From the NCBI GenBank assembly GCA_964637345.1, contig CAZWTD010000028.1, forward strand, positions 1 through 9,337: a stretch of DNA of 9,337 nucleotides, in the 5' to 3' direction. Positions 1-5,999 of this stretch are shown here, one piece after another. The notes under the pieces are model-generated. The model had not been told where the DNA came from. It searched no databases and worked only from the letters and a program-made list of their open reading frames with translations. Source of the stretch: CAZWTD01 sp964637345 (GTDB lineage Bacteria > Patescibacteriota > Patescibacteriia > HK-STAS-PATE-3). The position numbers were made by a program, and so were the translations under genes. Positions within the stretch are counted from its first letter, which is position 1. The number at the start of each line of letters is the position of its first letter.

Positions 1-2628
1 GATGACGGAATTCCGTGTCCGGACGCCCCTGTGGTTAACGACCTGAACGCCGTTATGGCTGTTGATGCTCCGGACGGCGGAGCGAACTACTCAGTCTTTG
101 TTGCGAGTGGAAATCGGATCTACCAGGCCCAAGGGACGAGCTCGAGCGACCAACTTGTTTTTGGCTCGTCGACCCCGGTCAGCGGAACGGTACTTGATCT
201 GTTTGCCCTAGACTCGACGCATCTCTGGGCGGTAACTGATGCTGGAAACATCTATTTCAATGGAAGTTATCAATCTAATACCTGGTCGAACGCGGCTCCG
301 CTTGGCGGCAACGTGAGCAGCACAAACCACCTAACGGGAATTTCCGCAGCCAGCCCGGACCATATCTGGGCTTCAGCGTATGCTGATTCAGGCAAGGGTA
401 GGATTTATTATAACGATGGATCCGGGTGGGTGCTTCAGTATGAAACGGCGGACACGATTACGCTGACTGACGTGAGCGCGGTTTATAACGAAACATTAGG
501 TGTCTATAATGCGTTTACGGTCGGTTCAGTTGATCCAGACTCGAGCAATGGCGCGATGTTTCAATATAATGGTTCGATTTGGGAGCGGCAGGACTCCAAC
601 GACGGGAAGAAGAATCTCAACTCTGTTTCGGCAGCAAGTTTGACCCAGGTTCGGGCGGTTGGGGACGATTCGACGATTGTCGTCAGTTCGCCGGGAAATA
701 TTTTCGGCTGGCTTTGGCTTGGAACGAGCACAACGAATAATTCGCAAGATGCGATCGGCTGGGGAAGCGGGAGCTGCGCGAACCAAAATTACTGCGATTC
801 AGCTGGGTTTACCTATGGCGTGAACGTTCGAAAGACCGGAGTCAACGCCGGCGCGCTCAACGGCTATGTCTGGCTCGGGAACGCGGATGCCGATGGCTAT
901 TTCCCGGGCGACTGCAGCGCCGGGCTCTGTTCTTCAAATCCGTCGGTGAGCTGTACAGACGATACGGAGTGTTCCTGCTCCCGGAATAGCGCCGCCTGCG
1001 TTTCAACCGGCTGGTTGTCGTTTAATAAAAAAGAGCCGGATGGCGTGACTGAAGAGGCTGGTACACCGAGCGTAGCACCATTTAACGATGTTAGCTTGTC
1101 CTACATTGCGAAATTTGATGCAGCAACCGGAAAGGTCGAGGGTTGGGCGCGAATCATGTCGCTGAAGAGCGATGCAGCGAATGGCGGCTGGGTGAAACTG
1201 CGCGGAAATCCCTTAACACCTCCTGCCGGAGTTACGGATCCGCCGGCGCGCGATTGTCGAAACTGCGGTACGTTTTGCACGATAAGCAAGCGGAAGTGCG
1301 ATCTCACTTCGCCATGTGAAGCTAGCGAGGGAAGCTGCGATCTTAACGTTTGTAAGCTCTGTAACGCTCTTGATGACGGGAGCGAACTTGGGAAGTCGGT
1401 TTCCTGTAACACATGCTCGAATGTCAGCAATGCATCGTGCACTCGCCGATGCGCTACAAACCATTCTATTTCATGTGCGACGGATTCGGAGTGTCCAGGC
1501 AGTACCGAATGCCTCGAAGAATTTTTCTGCGATACCTGCGCGACCTGCGATGCCTACGGGGTGGCGATTAATGATGCAACCGGACGGATTACCGGCTACG
1601 GCTGGAGCGGAAATGGAACGACGACCGGAGAATTAGGTTGGATAGATTTCAGCCGGGCGAACTATTACAGCCAGGCCTGGCTCCAGACGCAATACGGCGA
1701 CATCTACGCCCGGGCGAATATTGGGAGCGCAAATACCCCCTCCGCGCCCCAAGATAAGTGCAACGCAACCTACGTTATTAGCGCAGCAGGGACCATTACG
1801 AATTTCTGTACGCTTCAGGCGCGCGGGACGGATTTGCCCGGTGATCCGGAGTTGCCTGGTGACCGGCCTTACTTCCAGCAGAACTACGACGATATTTTCT
1901 TCCCAGATGAAGCGAATAGCTATACGAACCTGCTCGGTCGGCTTGATGTTGACGGGGTGACCGAGATTCTTCCGGCGACTGGGAAAAATAAGTACGGCGA
2001 CGAGGTTCAGGAGTTTACGCCTGGCGCCGGAGAAGCCGCTACCTTGACTGATCTTGGGCTCTGTAGTTCAGACGGCGTGATTCTTCAGCGCAAGGTATAT
2101 CATGTTCTTGGTAACCTGAATATTGCCCCGTGCGACACGGGCGGTACCGTACTCTCGGATTGGAAAATGAATAACGGACATCTGGCGAATGAATTAGGTG
2201 CCGGACTGCTCGTTGTTGAAGGTGATTTGACGGTTGATATCAACATGTCCTATGAGAACGGGAGCTTTTCCGATATCACAAAACTCGCCTCGCTGGGCGT
2301 CATTGTGAAGGAAAATATGACGGTAACAGGAAATGTTGATCGCATTGTCGGCTCCTATCTCGTTTTTGGAGAAGGGGCCGATGTTGGCTCAACGCCGAAG
2401 AACACGATTGAGATTAAGAATTCGCTCGACGAGCGTCCCTTTACGGCCCAAGGGCTCTTTATTGCCCGATCCTTTAAATTTGCCCGCACCTTCCGCGGAA
2501 CCCTCTTAAATCCGCAACCAGCCGAGCAGATCATTTACGATGGCCGCGTGATTGCAAACCCTCCGCCAGGTTTCCGAGACTTCGCGAAGGCGCTTCCGTT
2601 GATTCGCGAGACAGTTCCCGGAGCGTAG
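1..2628 (+). CDS. Large Cys-rich extracytoplasmic protein next to pilus operon (5' partial)
   Basis: The frame is open to base 1. The first possible start, GTG at 31, has no ribosome binding site and cuts into a continuing domain, so I treat the gene as truncated at the window edge; residues below are numbered from that GTG. Residues 1-225 hold about five blade-like repeats of the type 'I.A.S..HIWA..D.G.IY..G..W', resembling YCF48/BNR-like beta-propellers. Four Gly-Trp motifs follow, at about 224 (FGWLWLG), 276 (NGYVWLG), 369 (EGWARI) and 520 (TGYGWSG), the last ending in GELGWIDF. Cys-rich stretches interrupt them, with 18 Cys between residues 409 and 506. The last ~180 residues form a separate module (VLGNLNI, LLVVEGDLTV, LGVIVKENMTV, IIYDGRVIANPPPG) that I associate with large surface proteins of Patescibacteria. 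A role in adhesion or as a pilus-associated protein is inferred from the neighbouring pilM operon. No transmembrane segment is seen in this part. Confidence 0.8.
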   Translation, partial: DDGIPCPDAPVVNDLNAVMAVDAPDGGANYSVFVASGNRIYQAQGTSSSDQLVFGSSTPVSGTVLDLFALDSTHLWAVTDAGNIYFNGSYQSNTWSNAAPLGGNVSSTNHLTGISAASPDHIWASAYADSGKGRIYYNDGSGWVLQYETADTITLTDVSAVYNETLGVYNAFTVGSVDPDSSNGAMFQYNGSIWERQDSNDGKKNLNSVSAASLTQVRAVGDDSTIVVSSPGNIFGWLWLGTSTTNNSQDAIGWGSGSCANQNYCDSAGFTYGVNVRKTGVNAGALNGYVWLGNADADGYFPGDCSAGLCSSNPSVSCTDDTECSCSRNSAACVSTGWLSFNKKEPDGVTEEAGTPSVAPFNDVSLSYIAKFDAATGKVEGWARIMSLKSDAANGGWVKLRGNPLTPPAGVTDPPARDCRNCGTFCTISKRKCDLTSPCEASEGSCDLNVCKLCNALDDGSELGKSVSCNTCSNVSNASCTRRCATNHSISCATDSECPGSTECLEEFFCDTCATCDAYGVAINDATGRITGYGWSGNGTTTGELGWIDFSRANYYSQAWLQTQYGDIYARANIGSANTPSAPQDKCNATYVISAAGTITNFCTLQARGTDLPGDPELPGDRPYFQQNYDDIFFPDEANSYTNLLGRLDVDGVTEILPATGKNKYGDEVQEFTPGAGEAATLTDLGLCSSDGVILQRKVYHVLGNLNIAPCDTGGTVLSDWKMNNGHLANELGAGLLVVEGDLTVDINMSYENGSFSDITKLASLGVIVKENMTVTGNVDRIVGSYLVFGEGADVGSTPKNTIEIKNSLDERPFTAQGLFIARSFKFARTFRGTLLNPQPAEQIIYDGRVIANPPPGFRDFAKALPLIRETVPGA

Positions 2629-2657
2629 TTGCGGTAGTGAAAGAAAAGTGCTATAAT
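2629..2657 (+). promoter_or_regulatory. Sigma70-type promoter with extended -10 for the pilM operon
   Basis: TTGCGG at 2629-2634 and TATAAT at 2652-2657 are separated by exactly 17 bp. TG at 2649-2650, one base before the -10, makes an extended -10 (TGCTATAAT). The -35 begins on the base after the upstream TAG stop. Transcription should start near 2664, leaving a leader of about 70 nt before pilM. This is the only strong promoter-like match I noticed in the window, and the close gene packing downstream suggests it drives pilM to the pilT-family gene. No terminator hairpin separates the upstream gene, so read-through is possible. Confidence 0.75.
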
Positions 2658-2715
2658 TGTTCAACTGGAATTTGAGTGAGGTGAAGGCGGCTCTTTTCGA
2701 CTCGAAGCAATTCTA

Positions 2716-2734
2716 ATGAAAACACTGTAGGGGG
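2716..2734 (+). promoter_or_regulatory. Leader mini-ORF (MKTL-stop) and abutting G-rich ribosome binding site
   Basis: ATG at 2716 reads Met-Lys-Thr-Leu and stops at TAG 2728-2730, four bases before the pilM ATG at 2735. The purine run AGGGGG (2729-2734) overlaps this stop and touches the pilM ATG with no spacer, which is too close for a normal Shine-Dalgarno contact. A ribosome ending on the mini-ORF would be placed to restart at pilM. The mini-ORF lacks a clear Shine-Dalgarno sequence of its own, so a chance origin is quite possible. Confidence 0.3.
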
Positions 2735-3817
2735 ATGGCTGGATCAAACGGAAAACTGAATTATGTCGGTATCGACCTTGGAACCTCGAGTCTGAAACTC
2801 GTTGAGTTTCGGAATGAAGGCGGTCGTCCTAGGCTCTTAACCTATGGCTTTATTGAGCAGCCGACTGATATTGTGAAAAGCGATTCCCAAGCTTCGCTTG
2901 AGCAGATCGTTGTCACCTTGAAGTCCGTTATTAAGAAGGCCCGCGTCTCAAGCCGCCGGGTCGTTTCGGCATTACCGAGTTTTGCGGTTTTTAACTCCAT
3001 TTTGAGCCTGCCGGCCATGCCGAAGAAGGATTTGTATTCGGCGGTCCGATGGGAAGCGAAGAAAATCGTTCCGATGTCGCTCGATGAAATGGTGCTTGAT
3101 TGGCGCGTTCTGCACGCGGAGGAGGGTTCCGAGCCGACCGAGAAGCCGGCGCCGAATGTTCAGGCAACCGGCCCAAAAACCATGAAGGTGTTAATTACGG
3201 CCGCGCCAAAAACGCTCGTGAAGCGCTACATTGATATCTTCAAACTCGCTGACCTCGATATTGTGAGCCTTGAAACGGAGTCTTTTGCGCTTGTTCGTTC
3301 CTTACTCGGCCGTGATCAGTCGGCTGTGATGATTGTTGACATCGGTGCCGTTGCCACGGAGATTAGCGTTATTCTTAACGGCATCCCGTTTCTCAACCGG
3401 AGCATCGACGTTGGCGGAGATACGATCACCAAGTCGATTGCGAACGGACTAACCATCGATGCCGAACGTGCCGAGCAAATTAAGCGCGATTTTGGCCTTG
3501 CCGCGACCTCGGGTTCAAGCCAGATTCCCCGGGTGATTGAGTTTGTGATGACGAATATCGTGAATGAGATCCGGTATATTCTCTCTCTGTACCAGGCGCA
3601 GGGCGAAAAACCAATTGAGAAGATCATTCTCTCTGGCGGGTCGGCTTTTCTCCCGCAACTTCCCGGCTATCTTGAGCAGGCGGTGCAGCTAAAGACGATG
3701 ATCGGCGATCCTTGGTCGAACGTTATTTACCCGGTTGATTTAAAGCCGGTCCTCGACGAGATCGGTCCGCGTTTTTCCGTTGCGGTTGGACTCGCGATGC
3801 GTGAAATTGTCCCCTAA
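2735..3817 (+). CDS. pilM: Type IV pilus assembly protein PilM (actin/FtsA-like ATPase)
   Basis: PilM is a cytoplasmic actin-fold protein that binds ATP and the N-terminal tail of PilN, linking the PilN/PilO inner-membrane complex to the motor. The sequence shows the phosphate-1 motif at residues 10-24 (VGIDLGTSSLKLVE), phosphate-2 at about 200-210 (VDIGAVATEISV), 'DVGGDTITKSIA' soon after, and the adenosine motif at 299-306 (LSGGSAFL). The 360-aa length is normal for the family. A charged, Pro-rich insert lies at about residues 130-148, between the early domain and 'VLITAAPK'. ATG 2735 is the natural start because the actin fold begins within ten residues and no upstream in-frame start gives a better fit. 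It is the first gene of the operon, and pilN follows after 2 bp. Confidence 0.95.
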   Translation: MAGSNGKLNYVGIDLGTSSLKLVEFRNEGGRPRLLTYGFIEQPTDIVKSDSQASLEQIVVTLKSVIKKARVSSRRVVSALPSFAVFNSILSLPAMPKKDLYSAVRWEAKKIVPMSLDEMVLDWRVLHAEEGSEPTEKPAPNVQATGPKTMKVLITAAPKTLVKRYIDIFKLADLDIVSLETESFALVRSLLGRDQSAVMIVDIGAVATEISVILNGIPFLNRSIDVGGDTITKSIANGLTIDAERAEQIKRDFGLAATSGSSQIPRVIEFVMTNIVNEIRYILSLYQAQGEKPIEKIILSGGSAFLPQLPGYLEQAVQLKTMIGDPWSNVIYPVDLKPVLDEIGPRFSVAVGLAMREIVP

Positions 3818-3819
3818 GT

Positions 3820-5058
3820 ATGGATATCAATCTTCTCGACGATACAAAGCAGGACGAAGCGAAGAAGAAGTCGGCTGCTCCGGCCCCTGAACCGGAACTG
3901 ACGAGTCCATCGCGGCTTCCGAAAGCTTCCGAAGAGCCGAAAACCGCTTCTCGTTTTTCTTCATGGTTGAAGAGTCTTCGGGGGGCTGAATCGGTACCAG
4001 GCGCGAAAAAGCCTCGGCTCGAAACTGCAAACCCCGATTTAAACATCCCGGATATTTCCCTTCCAAAAACCGCCCCGGCGCCGGCCGCTGAGGACATCTT
4101 TGAACAACTGGACGCGCCAAAGAAGAAGCTCGAGACGATTCCTCCAACGAATTTTTCTCCTCAACCGAAAGAGCGCGCGGAAGCCGTTGTTGTGCCGGAA
4201 AAACCGGTAGCCCAGGCAAAGCCAGCCGTCGTCCCGCCCCTCCCTGAACCAGCGCCGAAGGCGAAGGTTGAAAAGAAACGCTTTTCGCTAGCGCCGAAAA
4301 AAGAGAAGAAAGAGGAAGTTGATCGCGGTTCGCTCGTTAACCTTATTCCAACCGAGTTTCGCCAGACGATTGATCCGCGCTCGAAGCTTATGAGCCTCGG
4401 GATTACGCTTATTTCCTGTTTAGTCATTCTCGCTGCCAGCTTTGCGTTTCTGACCTATTATCGAACCTCAATCCTCGAGAAGATTCAGAAGCTTCGGTCC
4501 GATCGTTCTGTTGTTGAAACGGACATCAGCGAGCTCCGTCCGCGTCAGCGCGAAGCCGTTGAAATGAATCGGCGACTCACAATAGCTGCTGATTTGCTTG
4601 ACCAGCATATTTATTGGACGAAGTTTTTTGAGAAGCTTGAAAAATACACGATTGATGACGTGTATTACACAGGCGCAATGACCGGCAGCCTGGAAGGACA
4701 GATGACGCTCACCGCAGTTGGTTCATCGTTCGCTTCGCCGGCCCGTCAACTCCTTGTCCTTCAACAGGCGAGCGATTTTGTGACTGATGTAACCATTACC
4801 TCTGCCTCATCCGCCCAATCGAGCTCAGCCTCGCTTCCTCCGGGAAGTGTTGCCGAAGCAGAGGTGTCCTTCAGCGTAACGATTACCCTCGTTCCAGACA
4901 TCTTCTCGTATACCGCCGACACGTTCCCGCCTGACCGCCAGGATACAACCGAAATTCCCGGCACGCCGTCGCTTGATCCGCTCAATCCCTTCGGACTTCC
5001 GAGCGGAACAAACACAAACACCTCCGTCGGCAACACTAATGTGAACGGATCTCTATGA
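3820..5058 (+). CDS. pilN: Type IV pilus assembly protein PilN with long cytoplasmic extension
   Basis: PilN is a bitopic inner-membrane protein; its cytoplasmic tail docks on PilM and its outer part pairs with PilO. This copy has 412 residues, about twice the usual 180-210. Residues 1-6 read MDINLL, like the family's PilM-binding tail (INLLP). Residues ~11-167 are a Pro/Ala/Lys/Glu-rich, probably disordered stretch. A second motif, VNLIP, lies at 173-177 just before the single membrane helix at ~190-214 (LMSLGITLISCLVILAAS). A coiled coil follows (ILEKIQKLRSDRSVVETDI), then the ferredoxin-like PilN domain (YWTKFFEKLEKYTIDDVYY), a Ser-rich loop at ~326-340 and a Thr/Asn-rich C-terminal tail. 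There is no clear Shine-Dalgarno; the ATG sits 2 bp after the pilM stop, suggesting re-initiation. The stop overlaps the pilO start (ATGA). Confidence 0.9.
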   Translation: MDINLLDDTKQDEAKKKSAAPAPEPELTSPSRLPKASEEPKTASRFSSWLKSLRGAESVPGAKKPRLETANPDLNIPDISLPKTAPAPAAEDIFEQLDAPKKKLETIPPTNFSPQPKERAEAVVVPEKPVAQAKPAVVPPLPEPAPKAKVEKKRFSLAPKKEKKEEVDRGSLVNLIPTEFRQTIDPRSKLMSLGITLISCLVILAASFAFLTYYRTSILEKIQKLRSDRSVVETDISELRPRQREAVEMNRRLTIAADLLDQHIYWTKFFEKLEKYTIDDVYYTGAMTGSLEGQMTLTAVGSSFASPARQLLVLQQASDFVTDVTITSASSAQSSSASLPPGSVAEAEVSFSVTITLVPDIFSYTADTFPPDRQDTTEIPGTPSLDPLNPFGLPSGTNTNTSVGNTNVNGSL

Positions 5059-5705
5059 GGATATTCGGAACCTCACTTACCCGATGGCTGCTTGAGCATT
5101 TCCGCTACGTATTGATTGCGGTGGCGGTTGTTGTGCTCGCTCTGGGCTATACCCTGATTATCGGCCCGGAGGTTCGGACGGTTCGACAGTATGGGGCGGT
5201 TGATCTAGCTGATGAGACGAAAAATCTCGAGGAGCGGGAGAACTACTTGGAGCGCCTGAATAGCATGTTGACGAAATACAGCCAGCTCAATACCGAGCGC
5301 CTTGCTACGCTGAAAACCATCTTGCCGACGGATGCGAATTTTCCTGACCTCTTTGTCATCCTGGAAGATCTCGCAACCAAGAGCGGGTTAACCCTTGTTT
5401 CGGTAGCTATTTCTCCGACAGTTGAGGTGAGCGGGGCCGAGGGGGGGGCGGCGGCCCCAACGGCTAAGCTCGATCCGAATGTGAAAACGCTTGATATTTC
5501 CGTAACTGTCGGCAATGGTCAGAATTACAGCCAATTTAAAACGCTCTTGACCGCGATTGAGGATTCACTTCGGATTTTCAATATCCAATCCCTAACCTTC
5601 ACGCTCCCGAATGAAGCCAAGCCGGGTGAAGCGGTGAGCGGCGCAACGTGGACGCTTAATCTCCGAACCTATTATCTCGTGAATTCGGAAGCTTCGTCTT
5701 CCTAA
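5055..5705 (+). CDS. pilO: Type IV pilus assembly protein PilO
   Basis: PilO is the partner of PilN in the inner-membrane alignment complex. It has a short cytoplasmic N-terminus, one membrane helix at about residues 18-37 (YVLIAVAVVVLALGYTLIIG), a coiled coil (EERENYLERLNSMLTKY) with the PilO-type phrase 'LKTILPTDANFPDLFVIL', and a C-terminal ferredoxin-like domain (LDISVTVGNGQNYSQFKTLL...IEDSLRIFNIQSLTF). The 216-aa length is normal. The start is fixed by the ATGA overlap with the pilN stop. A Gly/Ala-rich loop at ~126-134 is encoded by a G8 run inside a GC-rich inverted repeat. The next gene begins 3 bp after the stop. Confidence 0.92.
   Translation: MRIFGTSLTRWLLEHFRYVLIAVAVVVLALGYTLIIGPEVRTVRQYGAVDLADETKNLEERENYLERLNSMLTKYSQLNTERLATLKTILPTDANFPDLFVILEDLATKSGLTLVSVAISPTVEVSGAEGGAAAPTAKLDPNVKTLDISVTVGNGQNYSQFKTLLTAIEDSLRIFNIQSLTFTLPNEAKPGEAVSGATWTLNLRTYYLVNSEASSS
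5433..5458. repeat. GC-rich inverted repeat containing a G8 homopolymer, inside pilO
   Basis: GGGGCC (5433-5438) pairs perfectly with GGCCCC (5453-5458) around a loop that contains eight consecutive G (5441-5448). A second register, GGCCG 5435-5439 with CGGCC 5452-5456, is also possible. It codes for the Gly/Ala linker of PilO. The frame is intact here, so this is a structural observation and not a lesion. Confidence 0.6.
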
Positions 5706-5708
5706 CCT

Positions 5709-5999
5709 ATGGCTCTTGTTCAAAAACAACGCTCGGAACGAACCATTCTTCTCCTCGGAGTTTTTGGAGCTATTGTCGTCGCCGGAGTCCTTCTCTACTT
5801 TTTTTGGATCGCGCCGCCGACGTCAACGACGAATTCGTCGACGGTTGATACGACGAAGCGCGATACGCCAGTCATCACTGATTTTGACGATGAGGTGTTT
5901 GCGGATCCCCGGTACCGGTCGTTAAAGGAATACGGCGACCTTCCAGTGAATATTGGAAATGTCGGTCGGGAAAACCCCTTTATTCAGCCGTCGACATGA
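5709..5999 (+). CDS. Single-pass membrane protein in the pilP position of the operon
   Basis: This is a 96-residue protein with a short basic N-terminus (VQKQRSER), one membrane helix at about 12-33 (TILLLGVFGAIVVAGVLLYFF), a Thr/Ser-rich linker at 37-53, and a conserved-looking tail (FDDEVFADPRYRSLKEYG, then GRENPFIQP). The topology predicts the tail outside the cytoplasm. In proteobacterial operons pilMNO is followed by the lipoprotein gene pilP; this protein takes that slot but has no lipobox cysteine and is far shorter. The ending 'GRENPF.P' recalls the '(R/D)PF' peptides of PilP/GspC-type proteins, a weak similarity. A role as an accessory partner of PilN/PilO is inferred from context: a 3-bp gap after pilO and an ATGA overlap with pilB. 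I do not assign a gene name. Confidence 0.8.
   Translation: MALVQKQRSERTILLLGVFGAIVVAGVLLYFFWIAPPTSTTNSSTVDTTKRDTPVITDFDDEVFADPRYRSLKEYGDLPVNIGNVGRENPFIQPST

Noticed and set aside
31..33. GTG as the true start of the large upstream protein
   Set aside because: The frame is open back to base 1, there is no Shine-Dalgarno before it, and it would begin without a signal peptide in the middle of a propeller-like repeat.
1316..1636. + strand alternate frame inside the Cys-rich region
   Set aside because: The main frame carries regularly spaced cysteines and Gly-Trp motifs through this stretch; the alternate is an out-of-frame shadow.
4075..4084. Palindrome CCGGCGCCGG in pilN as a regulatory site
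   Set aside because: It lies in the coding Pro/Ala linker, where GC-rich codons easily create such palindromes, with no U-tract or promoter nearby.
3723..4219. Antisense open frames across the pilM/pilN junction
   Set aside because: Two overlapping frames of low-complexity Ser/Arg/Ala composition opposite the Pro/Ala/Lys-rich PilN linker, with no start signals.
5716..5925. Alternative + strand open frame overlapping the 96-aa protein
   Set aside because: The other frame has a clean membrane helix and 3-4 bp junctions to both neighbours; this one is Arg/Ser-rich without either.
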